Source: Burkholderiales bacterium (lineage in GTDB: Bacteria; Pseudomonadota; Gammaproteobacteria; Burkholderiales; Burkholderiaceae_C). Taken from it: a stretch of DNA of 11,293 bases. Both the position numbers and the translations under genes were made by a program. Positions 1 through 6,824 of the stretch are shown piece after piece. The DNA lies in assembly GCA_025352345.1 (NCBI GenBank), contig JANXTP010000200.1, positions 1-11,293 of the forward strand. The letters are read 5' to 3'. The notes under the pieces are model-generated. The model was not told where the DNA came from. It searched no databases and saw nothing but the letters and a program-made list of their open reading frames with translations. Positions within the stretch are counted from its first letter, which is position 1. Each line of letters opens with the position of its first letter.

Positions 1-94
1 TCCCAACCAGGCGGTCGAGCCGTCATGCAGCTCCACCAGACGATCGCAGCCGCTTGTTAACGGGCGACGATCACGAAGATAAATTCAACAAATC

Positions 95-123
95 ACAATA
101 GCATCAAGCAGATACGGTGACAA
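95..123 (-). promoter_or_regulatory. Candidate sigma70 promoter reading leftward, downstream of asd
   Basis: On the minus strand a -35 element TTGTCA (118-123) is followed by a 17-nt spacer and a -10 element TATTGT (95-100). The spacer ends in TGC, which gives an extended -10. Transcription would start near 88 and leave the window at the left. The downstream gene is not resolved: an ATG at 26 (preceded by GGTGGAG) and a GTG at 36 both open short frames running to the edge, and neither is recognisable. In Burkholderiales a fimV-like gene often follows asd, so this may be its promoter; that is inference. The surrounding 1-221 stretch holds only this element and a few weak hairpins. Confidence 0.5.
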
Positions 124-221
124 GCTCATCCATCGCCTGAAAAGGCGCCAGCAGCGCTGATCTGGGCCGCGCGTCGCCAGTTGTCGTACACAGACAACGG
201 CAACCGCGTCACTCGCGAGGC

Positions 222-1376
222 TCAGGCCTCTAGCAAGATCCGCAGCATCCGACGCAGCGGCTCGGCCGCTCCCCACAGCAATTGGTCCCCGATGGTGAAC
301 GCGCCCAGGTATTCCGGCCCCATCGCCATCTTGCGCAAACGACCAACCGGGATGTCCAGCGTGCCGGTGACCGCCACCGGCGTCAGTTGCCGAACAGTGT
401 CTTCCCGGTTGTTCGGCACCACCTTGACCCACGCGTTGTCGTTCGAAATCAATTGCTCGATATCGGCCAGCGGCACGTTTTTCTTGAGCTTGAACAGCAG
501 CGCCTGGCTGTGGCAGCGCATCGCACCGACGCGCACGCAGAAGCCGTCGACCGGCACGGCAGCCTTGTCGAAACCCTCGCCCTGGCCAAGGATCTTGTTG
601 GTTTCGGCGCCGCCCTTCCACTCTTCTCGGCTGACACCGAAGCCGTCGTCGTCGCGGCCCTTGCCTGCGCCCAGGTCCTTGTCGATCCACGGGATCAGCG
701 AGCCAGCCAGCGGCACACCGAACTGGGCGGTCTCGGCTTCGGTCAACGCACGTTGCTGCGCCAGCAGGCCGCGGTCGATGTCCAGGATCGCACTCTTCGG
801 ATCGTCGAGCAGCGGACGCACCGCGCCGTTCAGCGTGCCGAACTGGGTCAGCAACTCGCGCATGTGCTGTGCCCCACCGCCCGACGCCGCCTGGTAGGTC
901 TGCGTGCTCATCCACTCGACCAGCCCGGCCTTGTAAAGCGCGCCCACGCCCATCAGCATGCAGCTGACGGTGCAGTTGCCACCGATCCAGTTGCGTCCAC
1001 CGCGGGCCAACGCGTTCTGGATCACCGGCAGGTTCACCGGGTCGAGCACGATCACCGCATCGCTTTTCATCCGCAGCGTCGACGCGGCGTCGATCCAATG
1101 CCCGGCCCAACCAGCGACGCGCAGCTTGGGGAACACCTCGGTCGTGTAGTCGCCGCCCTGCGCGGTGATGATGATGTCGCAGCGCTTGAGCGCCTCGATG
1201 TCGTAGGCGTCCTTCAAGGTCGATTCGTTGCGCGCCTGCACCGCCGCCTTGCCGCCCGCATTGCTGGTGCTGAAGAACACCGGCTCGATCAGCGGGAAGT
1301 CACCCTCCTGCTGCATCCGATCGAGCAACACCGAACCCACCATCCCACGCCAACCCACCAATCCGACCAGCTTCAT
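222..1376 (-). CDS. asd: Aspartate-semialdehyde dehydrogenase
   Basis: This enzyme reduces aspartyl phosphate to aspartate semialdehyde with NADPH in the cytoplasm, the branch point to lysine/diaminopimelate, threonine and methionine. The 384-residue product has the N-terminal nucleotide loop GWRGMVGS (residues 8-15), the catalytic cysteine in GGNCTVS (C135, the same number as in E. coli), the YQAASGGG segment with Q162, and the substrate/catalytic pair R282 and H289 in CVRVGAMRCHSQ. It is of the Gram-negative type, slightly longer than E. coli Asd (367 aa), mostly because of a Gly/Asp-rich insertion around residues 235-248. A TTG codon at 1391 could extend the frame by 5 residues, but the ATG at 1376 has AAAGG 7 nt upstream and starts exactly at the conserved MKLVGLVGWRG, so I chose it. 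It lies 38 nt after leuB and is probably the last gene of the leu operon. Confidence 0.97.
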   Translation of the reverse strand: MKLVGLVGWRGMVGSVLLDRMQQEGDFPLIEPVFFSTSNAGGKAAVQARNESTLKDAYDIEALKRCDIIITAQGGDYTTEVFPKLRVAGWAGHWIDAASTLRMKSDAVIVLDPVNLPVIQNALARGGRNWIGGNCTVSCMLMGVGALYKAGLVEWMSTQTYQAASGGGAQHMRELLTQFGTLNGAVRPLLDDPKSAILDIDRGLLAQQRALTEAETAQFGVPLAGSLIPWIDKDLGAGKGRDDDGFGVSREEWKGGAETNKILGQGEGFDKAAVPVDGFCVRVGAMRCHSQALLFKLKKNVPLADIEQLISNDNAWVKVVPNNREDTVRQLTPVAVTGTLDIPVGRLRKMAMGPEYLGAFTIGDQLLWGAAEPLRRMLRILLEA

Positions 1377-1414
1377 CGCCTTGCCTTTCAAACCCGAATC
1401 TTCAATGCTCCGAC

Positions 1415-2491
1415 TTACGCCGCTTTCACCGCCGCGACAATCGCCGCCCCCATCTCCCGGGTGCCGACGCGTTGCGTGCCTTCGGACCAGATGTCCGCGG
1501 TGCGCAAGCCGGACTCCAGCACCCGCGTGACAGCCGCTTCGATGCGCAGTGCCGCTTCGGGCTGGTTCAGCGAGAAGCGCAGCATCATCGCCAGCGACAG
1601 GATGGTGGCCAGCGGGTTCGCGATGTTCTTGCCCGCGATGTCGGGCGCGCTGCCATGGCTGGGCTCGTACAGGCCGCGATTGTCCGCGTTCAGCGATGCC
1701 GACGGCAGCATGCCGATCGAGCCGGTCAGCATCGCCGCCTCGTCGGACAGGATGTCGCCGAACATGTTGCCGGTGACAATCACATCGAACGCCTTCGGCG
1801 CCTTGACCAACTGCATCGCCGCGTTGTCCACGTACAGGTGGTCCAGTGCCACATCCGGGTACTCGGCATGGACCTCGGTCACCACATCGCGCCAGAACTG
1901 GAAGGTCTCCAGCACATTGGCCTTGTCGACGCTGGTCAGTCGCTGGCTGCGCTTGCGGGCCGCCTGAAACGCCACATGCGCGATGCGCTCGATCTCGGGG
2001 CGCGAGTAGCGCATCGTGTCGAAGGCTTCCGGCTGACCCGCGAATGCGCCGTCGGGCGACAGGCGCCGGCCGCGCGGCTGACCGAAATAGATGTCGCCCG
2101 TCAGCTCGCGCACGATCAGGATGTCCAGCCCCGCCACCAACTCGGGCTTCAGGCTCGATGCGTGTGTGAGTTGCGGGTGGCAGATCGCCGGGCGGAAATT
2201 GGCGAACAACTGCAGGTGCCGGCGCAAGCCCAGGATCGCCTGTTCGGGGCGCAGCGAGCGCTCCAGCGTGTCGTACTTCCAGTCGCCCACCGCGCCGAAC
2301 AGCACGGCGTCGGCGCTTTGCGCCAGCTTCAGCGTGGCATCGGGCAGTGGGTGGCCATGGGCCGCGTAGGCAGCGCCGCCGACCAGCGCTGTCTCGCTGC
2401 GGTACGGCAGGTCGAGCACTTCAAGCACACGCACTGCTTCGGCCATGATTTCAGGGCCAATGCCGTCACCGGGCAGGATCGCAATGTTCAC
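1415..2491 (-). CDS. leuB: 3-isopropylmalate dehydrogenase
   Basis: LeuB carries out the third step of leucine synthesis: NAD-dependent oxidative decarboxylation of 3-isopropylmalate to 2-ketoisocaproate, as a cytoplasmic homodimer. The 358-residue product shows the expected active-site set: R90 and R100 in the LRRHLQLFANFRP segment, R128 and Y135 in VRELTGDIYFG, K190, and the metal-binding aspartates D222, D246 and D250 (LYVDNAAM and GDILSDEAA). The NAD-binding loop HGSAPDIAGKNIANP is at 279-293. The start is GTG at 2491, giving the canonical MNIAILPGDGIGPE; AAGGA lies 9 nt upstream, inside the end of the preceding small membrane-protein gene. The gap to that gene is 3 nt, which suggests translational coupling. 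No catalytic residue is missing. Confidence 0.98.
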   Translation of the reverse strand: MNIAILPGDGIGPEIMAEAVRVLEVLDLPYRSETALVGGAAYAAHGHPLPDATLKLAQSADAVLFGAVGDWKYDTLERSLRPEQAILGLRRHLQLFANFRPAICHPQLTHASSLKPELVAGLDILIVRELTGDIYFGQPRGRRLSPDGAFAGQPEAFDTMRYSRPEIERIAHVAFQAARKRSQRLTSVDKANVLETFQFWRDVVTEVHAEYPDVALDHLYVDNAAMQLVKAPKAFDVIVTGNMFGDILSDEAAMLTGSIGMLPSASLNADNRGLYEPSHGSAPDIAGKNIANPLATILSLAMMLRFSLNQPEAALRIEAAVTRVLESGLRTADIWSEGTQRVGTREMGAAIVAAVKAA

Positions 2492-2494
2492 AGT

Positions 2495-2824
2495 TCAAGG
2501 TCCTTTGTGTTTGTCGTAGGTCAGTTTCTCGACCAGCACCTTCTCGCACAGCTTGAAGACAACGTAGAACGCAGCCGCGAAATACCCCAGCGCCATCAGA
2601 CTCAACAACTGCAACAGGCCGCCATCGCGCACCGCGTCCAGACCGTTCATCACCAGGAAGTTGATGTTGGCGCTGACCAGGTGCAGCAGATTCAACGTCA
2701 ACAGCCCGAAACACACGAAGCTCGCACCCATCAGCAAAAACGCCAGCCACCACCGATGCGACAAATACCGGTACAGCCGGCCATACGCCGTCGGCAGCGT
2801 GCTCAGAGGCTGTGCGCCAGCCAT
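2495..2824 (-). CDS. Small two-helix membrane protein of unknown function
   Basis: This 109-residue protein is not recognised. It has two strongly hydrophobic segments, about 25-49 (beginning WWLAFLLMGASF) and 70-90 (LLQLLSLMALGYFAAAF), separated by a polar loop of about 20 residues. The N-terminus carries several basic and aromatic residues (GRLYRYLSHR), and the C-terminus is short and lysine-rich (LTYDKHKGP). Two helices with both charged ends probably in the cytoplasm is inference from the positive-inside rule. Its ATG at 2824 lies inside the last codons of leuD (22-nt overlap), with GAAGAAG just upstream, and its stop is 3 nt before leuB. The tight packing on both sides argues that it is a genuine translated gene of the leu operon. 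No cofactor motif or signal-peptide cleavage site is evident, and no function can be assigned. Confidence 0.82.
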   Translation of the reverse strand: MAGAQPLSTLPTAYGRLYRYLSHRWWLAFLLMGASFVCFGLLTLNLLHLVSANINFLVMNGLDAVRDGGLLQLLSLMALGYFAAAFYVVFKLCEKVLVEKLTYDKHKGP

Positions 2825-3447
2825 GGCTTCTTCAGCAGGCGCTCGGCTTCATAGGCCTTGATCTTGTCGGTGTGTCGCAGCGTCAGGCCGATGTCGTCGA
2901 ACCCATTGAGCAGGCAGAACTTGCGAAACGCCTGCACCTCGAAGGGCAGTTCGGTGCCGTCGGCCTTGACGATGACCTGGCGCTCCAGGTCAATGGTCAG
3001 GCTGTAGCCGACAAAGGCCGCGACCTCGTCGAACAGCCGGTCCATCTGGCTTTCGGGCAAGACGATCGGCAGCAGGCCGTTCTTGAAGCAGTTGCCGAAG
3101 AAGATGTCGGCGAAGCTGGGCGCGATCACCGCGCGGAAGCCGTACTGGTCGAGCGCCCAGGGCGCATGTTCGCGCGACGAGCCGCAGCCGAAGTTCTTGC
3201 GCGCGATCAGCACTGAGGTGCCCTGGTAGCGTGGCTGATTCAGCACGAAATCCGGATTCAGCCGACGCGTTGCCGGGTCCTGACCCGGATAGCCCGCGTC
3301 GAGGTAGCGCCATTCGTCGAACAGGTTCACGCCGAAGCCCGACTTCTTGATCGACTTCAGGAACTGCTTCGGAATGATCGCGTCGGTGTCGACGTTCTCA
3401 CGGTCCATCGGGGCGACCAGCCCCTTGTGCACGCGAAACGGGTTCAT
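2803..3447 (-). CDS. leuD: 3-isopropylmalate dehydratase small subunit
   Basis: LeuD is the swivelling small subunit of isopropylmalate isomerase. With LeuC it converts 2-isopropylmalate to 3-isopropylmalate by dehydration and rehydration. The 214-residue product starts MNPFRVHKGLVAPMDRENVDTDAIIPKQ and contains the family motif NFGCGSSREHAPWAL (residues 85-99), including the SSRE substrate loop. An open frame extends upstream to 3567, but it runs through the lipoprotein gene in another frame. The ATG at 3447 has GTGAGG about 6 nt upstream and matches the family start. The gene begins 7 nt after the lipoprotein stop, and its last 22 nt overlap the next gene. Its length is normal for betaproteobacterial LeuD. 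Confidence 0.97.
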   Translation of the reverse strand: MNPFRVHKGLVAPMDRENVDTDAIIPKQFLKSIKKSGFGVNLFDEWRYLDAGYPGQDPATRRLNPDFVLNQPRYQGTSVLIARKNFGCGSSREHAPWALDQYGFRAVIAPSFADIFFGNCFKNGLLPIVLPESQMDRLFDEVAAFVGYSLTIDLERQVIVKADGTELPFEVQAFRKFCLLNGFDDIGLTLRHTDKIKAYEAERLLKKPWLAHSL

Positions 3448-3454
3448 CTGTGCC

Positions 3455-3583
3455 TCACTTCTTCTTGGCCACGTCTTCGACCGCTTCGCCGGCTCTCTGG
3501 ACGTCCTTGCCGATACCGGCGACGGTGTTGCAGCCGGCGAGCAACACGACCACGGCCGCAAGGGCAAAAACGATGCGCTTCAT
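3455..3583 (-). CDS. Entericidin-like small lipoprotein (EcnA/EcnB family)
   Basis: This 42-residue peptide has a lipoprotein signal: a basic start MKR, a hydrophobic stretch IVFALAAVVV and a lipobox LLAGC, with the lipidated cysteine at 18. The mature part, about 25 residues (CNTVAGIGKDVQRAGEAVEDVA then KKK), resembles the entericidin A/B family, whose E. coli members are membrane lipoproteins of a toxin/antidote-like pair. It should be exported by Sec, lipidated and anchored in a membrane. Start: ATG at 3583, with AAGGAG 10 nt upstream. It lies 31 nt after leuC and 7 nt before leuD, in the leu operon. Only one copy is visible, with no partner gene next to it, so a toxin/antidote role is not supported here. 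Whether it is a bacteriolytic factor or a simple envelope lipoprotein cannot be told from sequence. Confidence 0.88.
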   Translation of the reverse strand: MKRIVFALAAVVVLLAGCNTVAGIGKDVQRAGEAVEDVAKKK

Positions 3584-3614
3584 CTGGGGAGTTCTCCTTG
3601 GATTTGAGTAAGGT

Positions 3615-5024
3615 TCAAAGCAGCCGTCGCACGTCGACGAAATGGCCCTCGATCGCCGCCGCAGCAGCCATCGCCGGGCTGACCAGGTGGGTGCGGCCAC
3701 CGGCGCCCTGGCGGCCTTCGAAATTGCGGTTCGAGGTGGAGGCGCAGCGCTCGCCGGGCTCCAGCCGGTCGGCGTTCATTGCCAAGCACATCGAGCAGCC
3801 GGGCTCGCGCCATTCAAAGCCCGCCGCCTTGAACACAACATCGAGCCCTTCGCGCTCGGCCTGTTCCTTGACCAGGCCGGAGCCGGGCACGACCAGCGCC
3901 AGCTTGATGTTCGGCGCCAGCTTGCGGCCCAGTTTGCGCACCACCGCGGCGGCTTCGCGCATGTCTTCGATGCGCGAGTTGGTGCACGAGCCAATGAACA
4001 CCTTGTCGACCAGGATGTCGGCAATCGGCTTGTTCGGCGCCAGCGCCATGTAGGCCAGCGCGCGCTCCATCGCACCGCGCTTGTTGGCATCCTTCTCGCG
4101 CTCCGGGTCGGGCACGCGGTCTTCGATCGACAGCACCATCTCGGGCGAGGTGCCCCAGGTGACCTGCGGGCGGACGGTCGCTGCGTCCAGCTCGATCACC
4201 GCGTCGAAGGCCGCGTCCGCATCGGACTGCAGCGTGCGCCAGTAGGCGACCGCATGCTCCCACTCGACGCCGGTCGGCGTGTAGGGGCGGCCCTGCACGT
4301 ACGAGATCGTGGTGTCGTCGACGGCGATCAGACCGGCACGCGCACCGGCCTCGATCGCCATGTTGCACACCGTCATCCGGCCTTCCATGCTGAGCGCACG
4401 GATTGCCGAGCCGGCGAACTCGATCGTGTAGCCCGTGCCGCCAGCCGTGCCGATCTTGCCGATGACCGCCAACACCAGGTCCTTGGCGCCGCAGCCCGGG
4501 GACAGCACGCCGTCGACGCGGATCAGCAGGTTCTTCGCCTTCTTCGCCAGCAGCGTCTGCGTGGCCAGCACATGCTCGACCTCGCTGGTGCCGATGCCGT
4601 GTGCCAGCGCACCGAAGGCACCGTGCGTCGAGGTGTGCGAGTCGCCGCAGACCACCGTCATGCCGGGCAGCGTCGCCCCCTGCTCCGGCCCGATCACGTG
4701 GACGATGCCCTGCCGGCGATCGTTCATCTTGAACTGGGTGATGCCGACGCGATCGCAATTGGCGTCGAGCGTGTCGACCTGCAGCTTCGAGACCGGATCG
4801 GCGATGCCGTGCGAGCGGTCGGTGGTCGGCACGTTGTGGTCGCTGACCGCCAGGTTGGCCGACAAACGCCAGACCTTGCGGTGGGCCAGGTCCAGCCCCT
4901 CGAAGGCCTGCGGGCTGGTCACTTCATGGACCAGGTGGCGATCGATGTACAGCACGGTCGTGCCGTCGTCCTCGGTGTGAACGACATGCTCGTCCCAGAG
5001 TTTGTCGTAGAGCGTGCGGCCCAT
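3615..5024 (-). CDS. leuC: 3-isopropylmalate dehydratase large subunit
   Basis: LeuC is the iron-sulfur subunit of isopropylmalate isomerase and pairs with LeuD. The 469-residue product belongs to the aconitase superfamily. The three cysteine ligands of the [4Fe-4S] cluster are visible: C347 in IGSCTNSR, and C410 and C413 in EPGCSMCLAMN. Other family motifs are SDHNVPTTDR (61-70), CGDSHTSTHGAFG (126-138) and the arginine-rich SNRNFEGRQG (431-440). The frame stays open to 5129, but the extra 35 residues are unlike the family and run into the gltA terminator; the ATG at 5024 gives the standard MGRTLYDKLWDEHVV. The ribosome binding site there is weak. It is the first gene after the gltA terminator, so it should begin a separate transcription unit with the downstream leu genes and asd. 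Confidence 0.97.
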   Translation of the reverse strand: MGRTLYDKLWDEHVVHTEDDGTTVLYIDRHLVHEVTSPQAFEGLDLAHRKVWRLSANLAVSDHNVPTTDRSHGIADPVSKLQVDTLDANCDRVGITQFKMNDRRQGIVHVIGPEQGATLPGMTVVCGDSHTSTHGAFGALAHGIGTSEVEHVLATQTLLAKKAKNLLIRVDGVLSPGCGAKDLVLAVIGKIGTAGGTGYTIEFAGSAIRALSMEGRMTVCNMAIEAGARAGLIAVDDTTISYVQGRPYTPTGVEWEHAVAYWRTLQSDADAAFDAVIELDAATVRPQVTWGTSPEMVLSIEDRVPDPEREKDANKRGAMERALAYMALAPNKPIADILVDKVFIGSCTNSRIEDMREAAAVVRKLGRKLAPNIKLALVVPGSGLVKEQAEREGLDVVFKAAGFEWREPGCSMCLAMNADRLEPGERCASTSNRNFEGRQGAGGRTHLVSPAMAAAAAIEGHFVDVRRLL

Positions 5025-5055
5025 GGGTGGTGACTTTTTGAAAACGGAACCATTG

Positions 5056-5061
5056 ATTTTA
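5056..5061 (-). promoter_or_regulatory. Possible -10 element for the leuC operon
   Basis: The 94-nt gap between the gltA terminator and the leuC ATG must hold a promoter if the terminator is efficient. TAAAAT on the minus strand (5056-5061), about 31 nt before the start codon, is the best -10 match. I see no good -35 at 16-18 nt spacing (the hexamer there is TGCCCT), so it would need an activator. I see no leader peptide with a run of leucine codons in this gap. Confidence 0.28.
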
Positions 5062-5118
5062 GGCGCGGCCCCTGGTGCAGGGCAGCAAAGGGGCCACCGC
5101 GCCACACGCGCAAACAAG

Positions 5119-5141
5119 AAACCCGGCACCAGGCCGGGTTT
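5119..5141 (-). terminator. Intrinsic terminator downstream of gltA
   Basis: On the minus strand, 21 nt after the gltA stop, a perfect 9-bp stem AAACCCGGC / GCCGGGTTT encloses a 5-nt loop CTGGT and runs into a T-rich tract (TTTCTTGTTT). It is a classic rho-independent terminator shape. It separates the sdh-gltA unit from the leu-asd unit. The A-rich 5' side makes the element somewhat symmetric, but no plus-strand gene ends here. Confidence 0.85.
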
Positions 5142-5162
5142 TCAGACGAAAAACCGGCCGAC

Positions 5163-6473
5163 TCAGCGCTGGTCGATCAGCTTCACGTCACGGGTTGGCG
5201 AGCCGTTGAACAGCTGCCGCGGGCGGCCGATCTTGTACTCGGGGTCGCTGATCATCTCGTTGAGCTGAGCGATCCAGCCCACCGTGCGGGCCAGCGCGAA
5301 GATCGCGGTGAACAGCGACACCGGGATGCCGATCGCGCGCTGCACGATGCCCGAGTAGAAGTCGACGTTCGGGTACAGCTTGCGCGACACGAAGTAATCG
5401 TCTTCCAGCGCGATCTTTTCCAGCGCCATCGCCAGCTTCAGGATCGGGTCGTTGTTCTTGCCCATCGCGGTGAGGACTTCGTGACAGGTCTCACGCATCA
5501 GCTTGGCGCGCGGGTCGTAGTTCTTGTAAACACGGTGCCCGAAGCCCATCAGCTTGACGTTGGAGTTCTTGTCCTTGACCTGTTTGATGAATTCGCCGAT
5601 CTTCTCGACGCCGCCCATCTTCTGGACGTCTTCGAGCATGTTGAGCGCCGCCTCGTTGGCGCCGCCGTGCGCCGGGCCCCAGAGGCAGGCCACGCCGGCC
5701 GCGATCGCCGCGAACGGGTTGGTGCCCGACGAGCCGCACAGGCGCACCGTCGACGTACTGGCATTCTGCTCGTGGTCGGCATGCAGGATGAAGATGCGGT
5801 CCATCGCGCGCACCAGCACGTCGTCCGGCACATAGTCCTCACACGGCGTGGCGAACATCATGCGCATGAAGTTGCCGGCATAGCTGAGGTCGTTCTTCGG
5901 GTAGATGTAGGGCTGGCCGATCGAGTACTTGTAAGCCATCGCCACGAGCGTCGGCATCTTCGCGATCAGGCGTATCGCCGAGATCTCGCGGTGCTCGGGG
6001 TTATTGATGTCGGTGCTGTCGTGATAGAAGGCCGACAAGCCACCGACCAGGCCGGTCATGATGGCCATCGGATGCGCATCGCGGCGGAAACCGCGCAGGA
6101 AGAATTGCATCTGCTCGTTGACCATCGTGTGGCGCGTCACGAGCTTGGTGAAGTCGTCCTTCTGGGTCGCATTCGGCAACTCCCCGTGCAGCAGCAGATG
6201 GCAGGTTTCCATGAAATCGCATTTCGTGGCCAGCTGCTCGATCGGGTAGCCGCGGTACAGCAGCTCACCCTTGTCGCCATCGATGTAGGTGATCTTCGAC
6301 TGGCACGACGCGGTGGACAGGAAACCGGGGTCGTAGGTGAACTTGCCGGTTTGCCCATACAGCTTGCGGATGTCGATCACGTCCGGTCCGACCGACCCTT
6401 TGAAGATCGGCAAGTCCATGCTCGGACTGCCGTCAGAGAACGACAGGGTGGCTTTGACGTCGGAGGGGGTCAT
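5163..6473 (-). CDS. gltA: Citrate synthase (type II)
   Basis: GltA condenses oxaloacetate and acetyl-CoA to citrate, the entry step of the TCA cycle. The 436-residue product is of the type II class, which in Gram-negative bacteria is usually hexameric and NADH-inhibited. Catalytic residues are all present: H269 in GPAHGGANEA, H313 in GFGHRVYKNYDPRA and D371 in PNVDFYSG, equivalent to E. coli H264, H305 and D362. The substrate segment ILHADHEQNASTSTVR is at 229-244. The ATG at 6473 has AAGGA 8 nt upstream. The gene lies 54 nt after sdhE on the same strand and is followed by a strong terminator, so it is probably the last gene of the sdh operon. The 54-nt gap shows no convincing separate promoter. 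Confidence 0.98.
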   Translation of the reverse strand: MTPSDVKATLSFSDGSPSMDLPIFKGSVGPDVIDIRKLYGQTGKFTYDPGFLSTASCQSKITYIDGDKGELLYRGYPIEQLATKCDFMETCHLLLHGELPNATQKDDFTKLVTRHTMVNEQMQFFLRGFRRDAHPMAIMTGLVGGLSAFYHDSTDINNPEHREISAIRLIAKMPTLVAMAYKYSIGQPYIYPKNDLSYAGNFMRMMFATPCEDYVPDDVLVRAMDRIFILHADHEQNASTSTVRLCGSSGTNPFAAIAAGVACLWGPAHGGANEAALNMLEDVQKMGGVEKIGEFIKQVKDKNSNVKLMGFGHRVYKNYDPRAKLMRETCHEVLTAMGKNNDPILKLAMALEKIALEDDYFVSRKLYPNVDFYSGIVQRAIGIPVSLFTAIFALARTVGWIAQLNEMISDPEYKIGRPRQLFNGSPTRDVKLIDQR

Positions 6474-6527
6474 GGTCGGTCCTTGGGGCTAAGTCGTCGT
6501 GGAAGTGGAGGTATTACAGCAAGCGGC

Positions 6528-6794
6528 TCATCGAGGTTCGCGCATCAGACGCAGGACCTCGTGGGTGCTGTCGTCGAACAACCCGTCTTCCGGCTCGCGG
6601 CGCGTCAGCAACAGATCCAGAAGGTCGTTGTCCGACAAATCCATCAGCGCCAGCAGGCCGTCGGCCTGGCTCTGCGTCAGGCTGGTTTCGTGGCGCGAGA
6701 AAAAGCGTTCGACGAACAAATCGTTCTCCAGCAGCCCTCGCCGGCAGCGCCAGCGCAGCTTGCTCAAGGCGCGTTCGTCGATCAGGGCGTCCAT
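6528..6794 (-). CDS. sdhE: FAD assembly factor SdhE (YgfY/Sdh5 family)
   Basis: SdhE binds the SdhA flavoprotein and promotes covalent attachment of FAD before complex II assembly. The 88-residue product has the family's small helical composition and the signature RRGLLENDL at about 18-26, containing the conserved RGxxE (R19, G20, E23) needed for flavinylation in characterised members. The rest is acidic and leucine-rich (LLALMDLSDNDLLDLLL). Start: ATG at 6794, with no strong ribosome binding site. It follows sdhB by 30 nt, so cofactor insertion and subunit synthesis are genetically linked, whereas in E. coli the gene is away from sdhCDAB. Confidence 0.93.
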   Translation of the reverse strand: MDALIDERALSKLRWRCRRGLLENDLFVERFFSRHETSLTQSQADGLLALMDLSDNDLLDLLLTRREPEDGLFDDSTHEVLRLMREPR

Positions 6795-6824
6795 GGCATC
6801 GAATCGTGAGCAGTGGCCGTGGCG

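Noticed and set aside
1..36. Partial minus-strand CDS beginning at 26 or 36
   Set aside because: Only about 8 to 12 residues are visible and the two frames disagree, so no product can be supported.
134..147. CGCCT-GAAA-AGGCG mini-hairpin
   Set aside because: The stem is only 5 bp and lacks a T run; such structures are expected by chance in GC-rich DNA.
180..198. GTTGTC / GACAAC hairpin after asd as a terminator
   Set aside because: The 6-bp stem is AT/GC mixed and has no T tract on the minus strand; likewise the hairpin at 217-230 overlapping the asd stop. No asd terminator is convincing.
282..1967. 561-aa plus-strand open frame across asd and leuB
   Set aside because: It crosses the boundary of two real minus-strand genes; low-complexity Arg/His-rich translation.
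3642..5033. 463-aa plus-strand open frame opposite leuC
   Set aside because: It is exactly antisense to a well-supported leuC and has His/Arg/Asp/Gln-rich composition typical of the shadow of a GC-rich gene; no family features.
5481..6809. 442-aa plus-strand open frame opposite gltA and sdhE
   Set aside because: It spans two real genes and their spacer on the other strand, with no ribosome binding site or recognisable domain.
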